A DNA stretch of 64,000 nt from Demequina muriae (GTDB lineage Bacteria; Actinomycetota; Actinomycetes; Actinomycetales; Demequinaceae): contig NZ_JAUHQA010000001.1 of NCBI RefSeq assembly GCF_030418295.1, positions 1,054,001-1,118,000 of the forward strand, read 5' to 3'. A model generated the notes under the pieces. It had not been told where the DNA came from. It saw only the letters and a program-made list of their open reading frames with translations, and did not search any database. A program made the position numbers and the translations under genes. Below, one piece after another: positions 33,165 to 42,402 of this stretch (its first letter is position 1; each line of letters starts with the position of its first letter).

Positions 33165-33716
33165 TCAGGTCCGTGGCCCCAGCAGCGCATCGGCCATCGC
33201 GCGCCACTGACCGATCAGGTCGAAGTGCTCGGGGTCTCGCAGGAAGTGCGCCTGCAGCCCGTCCATCGCGGCGAACACCCGGCGGGCACGGTCGTGGTCC
33301 TGATCCCCCAGCCACGTCGCGAGCTGGGCGGCCAGCCGGTCCGCACGGTCGCGGAAGTACTCGTGGCCGGGGTGCGCGGGATCCAGTGCGTCGGCGCCGA
33401 CCATGGCGAAGAGCTGCGCCGCGCGGGGCCGGGCCACGATGTTGGCGACGATCGCGTCGAGCACCGTCCGCGCATCGGCCGTCGGGGGCAGGGCTGCCAC
33501 GAACCCCGCGGTGTCGCGTTCATCGCGGCGACGCACCAGAGCGACCAGCAGGGTGGGCAGATCGGGGAAATAGTGCATGACGCCAGGCGCCGACATTCCG
33601 CATCGCCGCGCGACCTCCGCCATCGACAGCCCCCGGTGGCCCTCGGCGTCGATGATCGCGAGCGCCGTGTCGAGGATGCGTTCACGCCGGACCTCGGGAG
33701 CGAGCCGCTCGGCCAT
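33165..33716 (-). CDS. TetR-family regulator
   Basis: 183 residues. The N-terminal helix-turn-helix (RILDTALAIIDAEGHRGLSM, AEVARRCGMSAPGVMHYFPD) is clear, and the C-terminal ~130 residues form the ligand-binding helices. ATG 33714-33716 is chosen because CGGGAGGAGGGG lies just before it; an upstream in-frame start adds ten unlikely residues. It diverges from a GH3 beta-glucosidase gene, and a 25-bp palindrome lies in the 114-bp gap. It therefore most likely represses that gene and itself. Confidence 0.88.
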   Translation of the reverse strand: MAERLAPEVRRERILDTALAIIDAEGHRGLSMAEVARRCGMSAPGVMHYFPDLPTLLVALVRRRDERDTAGFVAALPPTADARTVLDAIVANIVARPRAAQLFAMVGADALDPAHPGHEYFRDRADRLAAQLATWLGDQDHDRARRVFAAMDGLQAHFLRDPEHFDLIGQWRAMADALLGPRT

Positions 33717-33765
33717 GACCCCTCCTCCCGTGCTTGTCCCGGCCACCGACGGGGCCTAGCATGGA

Positions 33766-33790
33766 CCTTATCTAACGCCCTTAGATAAGG
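33766..33790. promoter_or_regulatory. TetR operator between regulator and beta-glucosidase
   Basis: Perfect palindrome CCTTATCTAA-CGCCC-TTAGATAAGG (10-bp arms, 5-bp centre), the only AT-rich block in the gap. It sits 41 bp upstream of the GH3 start and 50 bp upstream of the TetR start, ideal for control of both. Binding is inferred. Confidence 0.75.
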
Positions 33791-33830
33791 GCAACGAACT
33801 CGCGGCGACGTCGCCGCGGAAGGAGCACCC

Positions 33831-36266
33831 ATGAACGCCCCCGCCGCATCGGCCGTCTCGCCCGCCCAGGCGCCCGGAGTCACCGTCCAGGCCGCCGGGA
33901 TCGTCGCGGCCCTCCCGCGCTCCGAGAAGATTCGGCTGGTCTCCGGCGCCGACTTCTGGAACACCGAGGCGGCGGAGGCGCACGGCCTATCCGCATTCAT
34001 GCTGACCGACGGTCCCCACGGGCTTCGCAAGCAGAACGGCACCGGCGACCACGCGGGCCTCCACGACTCGGTTCCCGCGACGTGCTTCCCCACCGCATCG
34101 GCGCTCGGATCCACGTGGGACGTGCCGCTTCTCGAGGAGGTGGGGGCCGCGCTCGGACGTGAGTCCCGCTACGAAGAGGTGGGCGTGCTGCTCGGCCCGG
34201 GCCTCAACATCAAGCGCCACCCTGCGGGCGGACGCAACTTCGAGTACCTCTCCGAGGACCCGCTGCTGTCCGGACGCATGGCGGCGGCGCTGGTGCGCGG
34301 CATCCAGTCCGAGGGCGTGGGCGCGTGCCTCAAGCACTATGCCGCGAACAACCAGGAGTCCGACCGCATGCGGGTGGACACGATCGTCGACGAGCGCACG
34401 CTGCGCGAGATCTACCTCACCGGCTTCGAGATCGCCGTGCGGGAGTCTCAGCCATGGACCGTGATGTGCGCCTACAACCTCATCAACGGCGAGCACGCCG
34501 GCGAGTCCCGCATGCTGCTCACCGACGTGCTGCGCGACGAGTGGGGATTCGACGGACTGGTGATGACCGACTGGATCGCTACCCACGACCGCGCCGCCGG
34601 CATCCACGCGGGGCTCGACCTCGAGATGCCGTCGAGCTCCGGCGCATGGGACGCGCGCATCGAGGCCGCGCTCGAGTCCGGCGAGCTCGCTGAGGCCGAT
34701 CTCGACGTCGCGTGCGGCCGCGTGATCACGCTCGCGCTCAAGGTCGCGGCCGAGCGCGCCTCGCGCCTGCCTGCCGACCCGGTCACCATGCACGACGACC
34801 ACCACGCACTGGCCCGCCGCGTCGCCGCAGCCGCCACCACTCTCCTCACGAACGACGGCACGCTCCCGCTCGCGCCCCGCGGCCGCATCGCTCTCGTGGG
34901 AGCGTTCGCCGAGACGCCTCGCCACCAGGGCGGAGGCAGCTCGCTCGTGAACTCAACGCGGATGGATACGGCGCTCGCGACCATGCGGGCACGCCTCGGC
35001 GGAGCCGGCGAGGTCGTGTACGCGCCCGGCTACGACGCCGCCACGGGAGACGCGACCGATGCCCAGATCGCCCACGCACTCGCGGCGGCCGACGGCGCCG
35101 ACGTCGTGGTGCTGATGGTCGGGCTGCCGACATCCTTCGAGTCCGAGGGCTACGACCGCTCGCACCTGGACCTCCCCGCCTCCCACGAGCGCCTCATCCA
35201 GGCGCTCACCGCCCGGCACGACCGCGTGGTCGTGACGCTGTCGCACGGCGCCCCCGTCCACATGCCGTGGGCGGACGCCCCCCAGGCGATCGTCACCGGC
35301 CATCTGGGCGGCCAGGCCGCCGGCAGCGCGATCGTCGACGTGCTGTTCGGCGATGCGGAGCCGGGCGGCCGGCTGGCGGAGTCCTACCCGGTCCATGTGC
35401 GCGAGATCCCCTCCGACCACCACTTCGCGAACGCTCCCACCCAGGTCCAGTACCGCGAAGGGCTGTACGTGGGCTACCGGTTCCACGACACGTTCGGGGT
35501 GCCCGCGCGGTTCCCGTTCGGGCACGGGCTGAGCTACACGTCGTTCGAGATCGGCGAGCCCAAGGTCACCGGCCGCGGCACGTCACGCACCGTCACCGTG
35601 CCGGTCACCAATACCGGCGATCGCGCCGGCTCGACCGTGGTGCAGGTGTACGTGCACGACCGCGAGTCGACGCTGCACCGGCCCGCGCAGGAGCTCAAGG
35701 GATTCGTGAAGGTGCATCTCGAGCCGGGGGCGACGGGCGATGCGGTAGTCAGGCTCGACGAGCGCTCGTTCGCCGTCTACGACGCCGCGAGTGCGGCCTG
35801 GAAGGCGGAGGCCGGCGAGTACGAGCTGCGCATCGGGCTGTCGTCCACGCGAATCGTCGCGACCAAGTCTCTGCGCCTCACGTCGGACGACGTGATCGCG
35901 CCCGCCCCTGCCACCGCATCGGCCATCGCCACCGACAAGGAGTTCGCGGCGATGCTCGGCCGCCTGGTTCCGGAGCCCCGGCCGCTGTTCCCCTTCCACT
36001 ACGACTCCACGATCGATGACCTGAAGACCACATGGCTGGGCCGCAGGTTCGCCGGGGCGCTGAGTGGGATCATGGCGAAGGCGATGCCGACGGACGCCGA
36101 CATGCCCGACGAGGTGCGCGCGACCATGACGTCGTTCCTGGTGAACATGCCGCTGCGGGCGCTGGCGATGATGTCGGAAGGGCGCCTGTCGTTCGCGTCT
36201 CTCGACCGGCTGATCCGCGTGCTCAACGCGACGGCGCTGTCGTCGAGGCGCGCCTCGCGTCGGTAG
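33831..36266 (+). CDS. Glycoside hydrolase family 3 beta-glucosidase
   Basis: 811 residues with the GH3 layout: an (alpha/beta)8 domain containing LTDGPHGLRKQ, LLGPGLNIKRHPAGGRNFEY, CLKHYAANNQE and GLVMTDW, whose Asp247 is the expected nucleophile. Next come an alpha/beta sandwich and a C-terminal fibronectin-III-like domain (~570-650). It hydrolyses terminal beta-glucosides. No signal peptide is visible, so it is probably cytoplasmic. The last ~110 residues form an unusual extra helical segment after the FnIII domain. Divergent from a TetR repressor with a shared operator. Confidence 0.92.
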   Translation: MNAPAASAVSPAQAPGVTVQAAGIVAALPRSEKIRLVSGADFWNTEAAEAHGLSAFMLTDGPHGLRKQNGTGDHAGLHDSVPATCFPTASALGSTWDVPLLEEVGAALGRESRYEEVGVLLGPGLNIKRHPAGGRNFEYLSEDPLLSGRMAAALVRGIQSEGVGACLKHYAANNQESDRMRVDTIVDERTLREIYLTGFEIAVRESQPWTVMCAYNLINGEHAGESRMLLTDVLRDEWGFDGLVMTDWIATHDRAAGIHAGLDLEMPSSSGAWDARIEAALESGELAEADLDVACGRVITLALKVAAERASRLPADPVTMHDDHHALARRVAAAATTLLTNDGTLPLAPRGRIALVGAFAETPRHQGGGSSLVNSTRMDTALATMRARLGGAGEVVYAPGYDAATGDATDAQIAHALAAADGADVVVLMVGLPTSFESEGYDRSHLDLPASHERLIQALTARHDRVVVTLSHGAPVHMPWADAPQAIVTGHLGGQAAGSAIVDVLFGDAEPGGRLAESYPVHVREIPSDHHFANAPTQVQYREGLYVGYRFHDTFGVPARFPFGHGLSYTSFEIGEPKVTGRGTSRTVTVPVTNTGDRAGSTVVQVYVHDRESTLHRPAQELKGFVKVHLEPGATGDAVVRLDERSFAVYDAASAAWKAEAGEYELRIGLSSTRIVATKSLRLTSDDVIAPAPATASAIATDKEFAAMLGRLVPEPRPLFPFHYDSTIDDLKTTWLGRRFAGALSGIMAKAMPTDADMPDEVRATMTSFLVNMPLRALAMMSEGRLSFASLDRLIRVLNATALSSRRASRR

Positions 36267-36337
36267 TCGTCTCTGACGGACCCGCCCCGGCGCTGATCCC
36301 GCGCCGCGCGGGCGGGTCGCGCGCTTATGCTCGGCAG

Positions 36338-37531
36338 ATGAGTCCCTCCCGCTGGTCGCTGCGCGCCCGCATCAACGGCGAAGACCACCGCGTCACGCCC
36401 AAGGAGCTGCTGTTCGACGTCGTGTACGTCTTCGCGTTCATCCAGGTGACCGACTGGATCGCCAAGGAGTTCACGTGGCGCGCGACCGCGGAGGGCCTCA
36501 CGGTGCTCGCGATCCTGTGGTGGGTGTGGATCTCCTGGGCGTGGCTGGGCAACGTCATGCGGGCCGACAAGGGGCTCCCTCTCGCCGGCTTCATCGTGTC
36601 GATGGTCGCGGTGTTCGGCCTCACCATCACCATCCCGGATCTCTGGGAGGCGGAGGGCGGCGGCCTCGCCCCGCTGGCGTTCACGGGGTTCTACGTGCTG
36701 ATCCGGGTGATCCACGCCGCGGTGTTCTTCTGGGGCGCGCGAGACGACGCCCGGATCCGGCGCCAGATCCTGCTGTCCACCGCCGCGTGGATCCCCGCGG
36801 CGGGACTGCTGATGGCCGGCGCCCTGGCCGAGCCGCAGGAGCGGCTGTACTGGTGGATCGGCACGGTCGCGCTGGACATCGTCGCCACATGGGTGCTGTC
36901 CGTGAAGGGGCCGGGATGGAAGGTGCATTCAGGCGAGCACTTCGCCGAGCGGTTCGACCTGGTGGTGATCCTCGCGATCGGCGAGTCCGTGCTGGCGGTG
37001 GGCATCACCGCCGCGGGCATCGACCTCAACCCGGAGCTGATGGCCATCGCGCTGCTGGGCGTGCTGATCGCGATCGCGCTGTGGTGGCCCTACTTCAAGG
37101 ACGTGGGGCCGACCCTCGAGAACGCGCTCAAGGAGGCCGACGCCGAGCATCGCAACGACCTCGCGCGCGACGCGTACACGTACCTGCACCTGCCGCTGAT
37201 CATGGGAATCCTGCTCGTCTCCGCCGGGAACAAGGGGGCGGTCACGGCGATCGAGCTGGAGCAGCCCTCGGGTGACTCGGCGCTGCTCATGGCCGGAGGC
37301 GCCGCGCTGGTCGCGCTCACCTGCGCGCTGCTGATGCGCCTGGCCGGCGGGACCTCGCGGTGGCTCGTGGCATCGGCGGTCTTCTTCGCGTTGGCGATGC
37401 TGTGGATGCCGCAGATCGATCCGACGATCGCGACGCTGGTGACGATCGTGGTGCTCTCCACCGTGGGCTGGCTCACCCCCGCCACGCGCAACCGGAAGTC
37501 GGTCACCATCGCCTCCAATGAGGAGAACTAG
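36338..37531 (+). CDS. LtrA-like (low temperature requirement A) membrane protein
   Basis: 397 residues with about ten hydrophobic helices. The family start VTPKELLFDVVYVFAFIQVT and the FAERFDLVVILAIGESVLAVG block near the middle identify LtrA (Listeria low-temperature requirement protein A). Its function is unclear. ATG 36338 gives the standard N-terminus. It is a single gene; the gap after it contains an inverted pair of GCATCGGCC motifs. Confidence 0.88.
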   Translation: MSPSRWSLRARINGEDHRVTPKELLFDVVYVFAFIQVTDWIAKEFTWRATAEGLTVLAILWWVWISWAWLGNVMRADKGLPLAGFIVSMVAVFGLTITIPDLWEAEGGGLAPLAFTGFYVLIRVIHAAVFFWGARDDARIRRQILLSTAAWIPAAGLLMAGALAEPQERLYWWIGTVALDIVATWVLSVKGPGWKVHSGEHFAERFDLVVILAIGESVLAVGITAAGIDLNPELMAIALLGVLIAIALWWPYFKDVGPTLENALKEADAEHRNDLARDAYTYLHLPLIMGILLVSAGNKGAVTAIELEQPSGDSALLMAGGAALVALTCALLMRLAGGTSRWLVASAVFFALAMLWMPQIDPTIATLVTIVVLSTVGWLTPATRNRKSVTIASNEEN

Positions 37532-37555
37532 CCCGGGTTCGCGCTCAGCCGGCCC

Positions 37556-37608
37556 GCGCATCGGCCGTCCCGCTGGGGCGTGCCGGGAATAGCCCAGGGC
37601 CGATGCGC
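37556..37608. repeat. Hairpin formed by an inverted pair of the GCATCGGCC motif
   Basis: GCGCATCGGCC (37556-37566) and GGCCGATGCGC (37598-37608) form an 11-bp perfect stem with a 31-nt loop between the LtrA stop and the APC permease start. It may work as terminator of the LtrA gene. Confidence 0.6.
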
Positions 37609-37622
37609 GTCGGAGTCGGTAT

Positions 37623-38969
37623 ATGGCTGACAGCTATCGGGAGGGATCGCTCTCCCTGCGAGGCGCGGTCGCGATGGGCACCGGCGTCATGGTCGGCGCG
37701 GGCATCTTCGCCCTCACCGGCCAGGTCGCGGCGCTCGCGGGGCCGCTGTTCCCACTCGCCTTCCTGACCGCCGCCGGCGTCGCGGGGCTCGGCGCGTACA
37801 CCTACGTCAAGATGACCCGCGCGAACCCGTCGTCCGGCGGAGTCGCGATGATCCTCACGCAGGCGTATGGGCGCACGGCCGTCGCCGCGGGGTCCGCGAT
37901 GCTGATGGCGCTGTCCATGGTGCTCAATCAAGCCCTGGTGGCACGCACGTTCGGCACGTACCTGACGGTTCCGTTCGGGGACGCCGCCGGCTGGATCGTC
38001 CCCGTGCTGGCCGTCGCGGTGATAGCTGGCGCCGTGGCCATCAACCTCGCACGCAACGAAGCGATCGGCTGGATGCAGACCGTCGGGGCAGTGGTGAAGA
38101 TCGGCGGCATCGGGCTGCTCGCGATCGCCGCGCTGGCCGCGTCGGGCTGGTCCTACGAGGCGGGCTCCGAGGGCCTCACGGCGGGCACCTCGGTGGCCGG
38201 CTTCATCGCCGCCACCGGACTGGGCGTGCTCGCGTACAAGGGGTTCACGACCATCACGAACTCGGGCGGCGAGCTCGAGAACCCCTCGCGCAACGTGGGC
38301 CGCGCCATCGTCATCTCGCTGGTGCTGTGCGCCGTGGTGTACGTGATCGTGGCCATCGGGGCGGGGTCCTCGCTGAGCGTCGACGAGATCGTCGAGGCGC
38401 AGGACTACTCGCTCGCGGAGGCCGCGCGCCCGGCACTTGGGCAGTGGGGCATGTGGGCGACCGTGGTGGTCGCCGTAGTCGCGTGCGTCACCGGCCTGAT
38501 CTCCTCGATGTTCGCCGTCTCGCGCATGCTGACCATGGTCACCGACATGCGGATGATTCCCCACCGCCACTTCGGGATGCCCGGAGACGTGCGCCACCAC
38601 ATGCTGGTCTACCTGGGGGTGGTCGCCGCGGTGCTCGCGGTCGCTCTCGACATGGGGCAGATCGCCGCCGTGGGAATCATCTTCTATCTCGTGATGGACA
38701 TGGTCATCCACTGGGGCGTGCTGCGGCGGCTGCGCCACGACGTGGAGGCGAAGGCCTGGGTGCTGGTGAGCGCGCTGATCGCGGATGCCGTCGTGCTGAC
38801 CGCCTTCGCCGTGGTTCGGGGGCAGGAGGCGCCGTGGGTGATCGAGGGAGCGTTCGCGGGGGTGGGGCTCGTCTATGCGCTCGAGGCCTGGTATCTGCGG
38901 ACCCACCCGGAGCAGGATGACGAGCAGGACCACGAGACGTCGTCGTCCGACGAGTCCGGGCGCAGCTAG
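37623..38969 (+). CDS. APC-superfamily amino acid permease
   Basis: 448 residues with 12 predicted helices. The family opening SLSLRGAVAMGTGVMVGAGIFALTG-like region is present, with the GAGIFALTG substrate loop in helix 1, and TGLGVLAYKGFTTITNSGGE in helix 6 followed by the E-N-P-x-R-N segment. It should import amino acids or related compounds by proton coupling. A long acidic tail (EQDDEQDHETSSSDES) is unusual. The next gene begins 9 bp after its stop. Confidence 0.88.
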   Translation: MADSYREGSLSLRGAVAMGTGVMVGAGIFALTGQVAALAGPLFPLAFLTAAGVAGLGAYTYVKMTRANPSSGGVAMILTQAYGRTAVAAGSAMLMALSMVLNQALVARTFGTYLTVPFGDAAGWIVPVLAVAVIAGAVAINLARNEAIGWMQTVGAVVKIGGIGLLAIAALAASGWSYEAGSEGLTAGTSVAGFIAATGLGVLAYKGFTTITNSGGELENPSRNVGRAIVISLVLCAVVYVIVAIGAGSSLSVDEIVEAQDYSLAEAARPALGQWGMWATVVVAVVACVTGLISSMFAVSRMLTMVTDMRMIPHRHFGMPGDVRHHMLVYLGVVAAVLAVALDMGQIAAVGIIFYLVMDMVIHWGVLRRLRHDVEAKAWVLVSALIADAVVLTAFAVVRGQEAPWVIEGAFAGVGLVYALEAWYLRTHPEQDDEQDHETSSSDESGRS

Positions 38970-38978
38970 CATCTCCGC

Positions 38979-39596
38979 ATGACGACTGCGGTGCGCGTGT
39001 GGCGGGCGCTCACACCCCTCGCGATCCTGGCCGCGATCTCCGCCAACCTCATCACCGAGATCCGCAGCGGCGACTTCCTCTTTCTCGACTACTTCGGGTA
39101 CTTCACCAACCAGACCAACCTCATCGCCGCCGGCGTGCTGCTCGTCGCCCTGCGCTCCACCGCGCGCGACCGGCCGCTGTGGCTCGAACTGGCCCGCGCA
39201 TCGGCCGTCGTGTATCTCCTCATCGTGGTGAACGTCTACTGGATCCTGCTGTGGCCCACCATCGACGAAGTCGCTCACCCCTGGGCGAACGCGATCATTC
39301 ATGCCGTGAGCGGGGTCGTGGTGCTCATCGACTGGCTGCTGGAGGGTCCGCGGCGCCCGATCTCGCTGCGGTGGGCATGGGCGCCGGCGCTGTACCCCCT
39401 GGTGTGGCTCGGAGTCGTGATGGTGCGGGGCGCGACTGACGGGTGGGTGCCGTACCCGTTCCTCGACCCTGTGGACGGCTACGGTCCCGTCGTCGTGGTG
39501 CTCGTGGGGATCGTGGCGGCGGGGGTGCTCGCCGGGGCCGCGATGTTCCAGCTCACGCGGTGGCGGGTCGTCACTCCCGCAGGACCGCCGCTCTAG
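38979..39596 (+). CDS. Pr6Pr family membrane protein
   Basis: 205 residues with six hydrophobic segments. FGYFTNQTNLIAAGVLL after helix 1 is the F-x-x-F-T-x-Q-S/T-N motif of the Pr6Pr (FAR-17a/AIG1-like) family; an NAIIHAVSGVVVLIDWLL segment follows. No enzymatic role is established. It lies between two transporter genes, 9 bp after the APC stop and 16 bp before the BCCT start, so the three are probably co-transcribed. Confidence 0.8.
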   Translation: MTTAVRVWRALTPLAILAAISANLITEIRSGDFLFLDYFGYFTNQTNLIAAGVLLVALRSTARDRPLWLELARASAVVYLLIVVNVYWILLWPTIDEVAHPWANAIIHAVSGVVVLIDWLLEGPRRPISLRWAWAPALYPLVWLGVVMVRGATDGWVPYPFLDPVDGYGPVVVVLVGIVAAGVLAGAAMFQLTRWRVVTPAGPPL

Positions 39597-39612
39597 CAGG
39601 AGGGGCGCTACG

Positions 39613-41454
39613 GTGGATCTCGAAGGGAGAGCGCGCCGTCTGTCCCCCGGCGCGAGAACGATGGCCACCACTACCTCTGTCGCCCACGAGCCCATGACCA
39701 AGAAGACCCTCGCGACGTGGGTGTTCTGGCCCTCCGCCGTCATCATTCTGGGCTTCGCCCTCTTCGCCATCGTCGCGCCCGGCGCAGCGGAGAGCGCCTT
39801 CGCCACCATTCAGAGCGAGATCATCGGCGCGTTCGGCTGGTACTACGTGCTGATCGCGGCCTTCTTCGTCGCGTTCGCGCTCTTCATCGGCTTCAGCAAG
39901 TTCGGGAGCATCACGCTCGGCAAGGACGGGGAGAAGCCGCAGTTCTCGATGTTCTCGTGGTTCGCGCTGCTCTTCGCCGCGGGCATGGGCATCGGGCTCG
40001 TGTTCTACGGCGTGTCCGAGCCCCTGGCCCACTTCGCGTCTCCCCGCCCCGGAGTCACCGGCGCGCCCGAGGCGATCGCCCAGCAGGCCATGTCGCAGAC
40101 GTTCCTCCACTGGGGCGTCCATGCGTGGTCGATCTACATCGTGGTGGGCATCGCGATCGCGTACGCCGTGCACCGCAAGGGGCGCCCCGTGTCGATCCGC
40201 TACGCGCTCGAGCCGCTGCTGGGCAAGCGCATCCACGGCGCCTGGGGCAACGTCATCGACGTGACCGCAGTGGTGGGCACGCTGTTCGGCGTTGCGACCT
40301 CCCTGGGCCTGGGCGTCCAGCAGATCTCGTCCGGCCTGGGCACCACCGGCATCGCCGAGCCGAGCACCACCACCCAGATCGTGCTCATCATCGTGATCAC
40401 CATCATCACGATCTTCTCGCTCGTCACCGGCCTCGAGCGCGGCATGAAGTGGCTGTCCAACATCAACCTCGCCCTCGCCGGCGTGCTACTGCTCTACGTG
40501 CTGACGAGCGGGCCGACGGTGTTCCTGCTGCGGGAGTTCGTGCAGTCCATCGGCTCGTACATCCAGAACTTCATCGGCCTGAGCTTCAACGTGTCCGCCT
40601 TCCAAGGCGACGCCGGCGCCATGTGGCAGGCCGATTGGACCACGTTCTACTGGGGCTGGTGGATCTCCTGGGCGCCGTTCGTGGGCGTCTTCATCGCGCG
40701 CGTCTCCAAGGGACGCACCGTGCGCGAGTTCGTGTGGGGCGTGCTGCTCGTGCCCGCCTTCGTCACGTTCCTTTGGTTCTCCGTCTTGGGCGGCTCGGCG
40801 CTGTACGACCAGTTGTATGGCGACGGGCGCTTCATCGCGGCTGACGGCACCATCGACTACACGGGTTCGCTCTTCCAGCTCCTGGACGGGCTGCCCGGCG
40901 GGGCCGTCGCGTCGTTCGGGGCCATCGTGCTGATCGCCGTGTTCTTCGTGACCAGCTCCGACTCGGGATCCCTGGTGCTGTCGATGCTCACCTCGGGGGG
41001 CAACGACAGTCCCCGGCGCTGGCTGCGCGTGTTCTGGGCGAGCACGACCGCGCTGGTCGCCATCGCCCTGCTGGTCGCCGGCGGACTCAACGCGCTGCAG
41101 ACCGCCGCGATCATCACGGCGCTGCCGTTCTCGTTCGTGATGCTGGCGATGTGCGCGGCGACGCTCAAGGCGTTCAGACGCGAGCATCGCACGTACCTGA
41201 GCGCCAACCGGGCGGAGTTCGCGGACCACATCACGGAGAGGGTCGGGGAGTCGTACGGGCTCGCAGCGGCCACCGACGACGTGGACCCGGAAGGCTCGCG
41301 CACCCACCTTCCTCATGCGCCGCACCTGCCTCATTGGCCCGGCCGCCGGAAGCCTCGCGGGGACGGCGAGCCCGATGCGACGGACCCGGACTACGAGCGT
41401 CATCAGACGGATCACATCGTGCGGCCGCTGCCCGAGGACGGCGAGGAGCGCTAA
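39613..41454 (+). CDS. BCCT-family betaine/choline/carnitine transporter
   Basis: 613 residues, about 12 helices. GMGIGLVFYGVSEPL in helix 3 and the Trp-rich YWGWWISWAPFVGVFIARVS in helix 8 are BCCT signatures for quaternary-ammonium binding. It imports osmoprotectants using sodium or protons. I use GTG 39613 because AGGAGG lies 9 nt before it; ATG 39661, the usual-looking start, has no SD and would shorten the protein by 16 residues. The C-terminal ~90 residues are hydrophilic, with Pro/His repeats (HLPHAPHLPHWPG), and could regulate activity by osmolarity. Confidence 0.9.
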   Translation: MDLEGRARRLSPGARTMATTTSVAHEPMTKKTLATWVFWPSAVIILGFALFAIVAPGAAESAFATIQSEIIGAFGWYYVLIAAFFVAFALFIGFSKFGSITLGKDGEKPQFSMFSWFALLFAAGMGIGLVFYGVSEPLAHFASPRPGVTGAPEAIAQQAMSQTFLHWGVHAWSIYIVVGIAIAYAVHRKGRPVSIRYALEPLLGKRIHGAWGNVIDVTAVVGTLFGVATSLGLGVQQISSGLGTTGIAEPSTTTQIVLIIVITIITIFSLVTGLERGMKWLSNINLALAGVLLLYVLTSGPTVFLLREFVQSIGSYIQNFIGLSFNVSAFQGDAGAMWQADWTTFYWGWWISWAPFVGVFIARVSKGRTVREFVWGVLLVPAFVTFLWFSVLGGSALYDQLYGDGRFIAADGTIDYTGSLFQLLDGLPGGAVASFGAIVLIAVFFVTSSDSGSLVLSMLTSGGNDSPRRWLRVFWASTTALVAIALLVAGGLNALQTAAIITALPFSFVMLAMCAATLKAFRREHRTYLSANRAEFADHITERVGESYGLAAATDDVDPEGSRTHLPHAPHLPHWPGRRKPRGDGEPDATDPDYERHQTDHIVRPLPEDGEER

Positions 41455-41466
41455 GGCAGCCCGAGA

Positions 41467-42402
41467 TCAGTCCGCGATGACCGCGAACCTCACCGTGTCC
41501 CCGGGTCGCGCCTGAGCGGCGGCGGCGATCCCCGATGCGTCGACCACGCCGACCACCGGGTAGCCGCCGGTGGTCGGGTGATCCGCCAGGAACACGACCG
41601 GCTCTCCTGACGGCGGCACCTGCACCGCGCCGAGCACCATGCCCTCGCTCGGGATCTCGCCCTCGACCGCGCGGTCGAGCGGCGTCCCGGTGAGACGCAG
41701 CCCCACCCGGTTCGAGTCCGCCGACACGGTGTATGGCATAGACGTCAGTGCCTCACGCGCATCCGCCGTGAACCAGTCCTCGCGCGGCCCGAGCCTGATC
41801 GACAGGACCAGGGAGCCCTGCTCGGGCGGGGCGTCACCATGGCTGTTCGCCCGACCAGGCTCTGTGCGCTCGCGCCGCGCCTCGTCACGCAGCGCGGCGA
41901 ACTCCCTGTCCGTCACAGGCGCGCTGGCGCCGACCGGCACCAGCTCCCCCACCGCGAGCGGCGGAGGGCCCAGGCCGGAGAGCGTGTCGGTGGAACGACT
42001 GCCGAGCACCGGATCGAACGCGATCCCGCCCCTCACCGCGAGATAGCTCCGCATACCGCCCACAGGTGCGCCGAGCTCCAGCGTCTGCCCCGTGGCGAGC
42101 CGGACCGGGGACGCGAAAGGCGCCGGCGCCATCCCCCCGAGCACCGGACCGACGAACACCCGGCACGGAGCGCCGGTGACCGCGACGAGCATCGGCCCGG
42201 TGGCGCGCAATGCGCACCCCGTCGCCGTGGTCTCCAGGACCGCAGCATCGGGCACGTTGCCCACAAGTCGGTTGGCGAGCGCGGCGGCTGGGGCGTCGAG
42301 CGCCCCGGCACGCGGCACGCCCAGATGCGCGAACCCCGGCCTGCCCTGATCCTGAACGGTGGTGAGCGTGCCCGCGTCCAGCACCTCCAGGCCCGGGCTC
42401 AC
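41467..42402 (-). CDS. pxpC: 5-oxoprolinase subunit PxpC
   Basis: 311 residues of the biotin-dependent carboxyltransferase-like (KipA/PxpC) family: TTVQDQGRPGFAHLGVPRAG at the N-terminus, then RSYLAVRGGI and the C-terminal SEGMVLGAVQVPPSGEPVVF and DHPTTGGYPVVG. With PxpA and PxpB it cleaves 5-oxoproline to glutamate using ATP. GTG start overlaps the PxpB stop (GTGA). Last gene of the pxpA-pxpB-pxpC operon; convergent with the BCCT gene 12 bp away. Confidence 0.93.
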   Translation of the reverse strand: MSPGLEVLDAGTLTTVQDQGRPGFAHLGVPRAGALDAPAAALANRLVGNVPDAAVLETTATGCALRATGPMLVAVTGAPCRVFVGPVLGGMAPAPFASPVRLATGQTLELGAPVGGMRSYLAVRGGIAFDPVLGSRSTDTLSGLGPPPLAVGELVPVGASAPVTDREFAALRDEARRERTEPGRANSHGDAPPEQGSLVLSIRLGPREDWFTADAREALTSMPYTVSADSNRVGLRLTGTPLDRAVEGEIPSEGMVLGAVQVPPSGEPVVFLADHPTTGGYPVVGVVDASGIAAAAQARPGDTVRFAVIAD

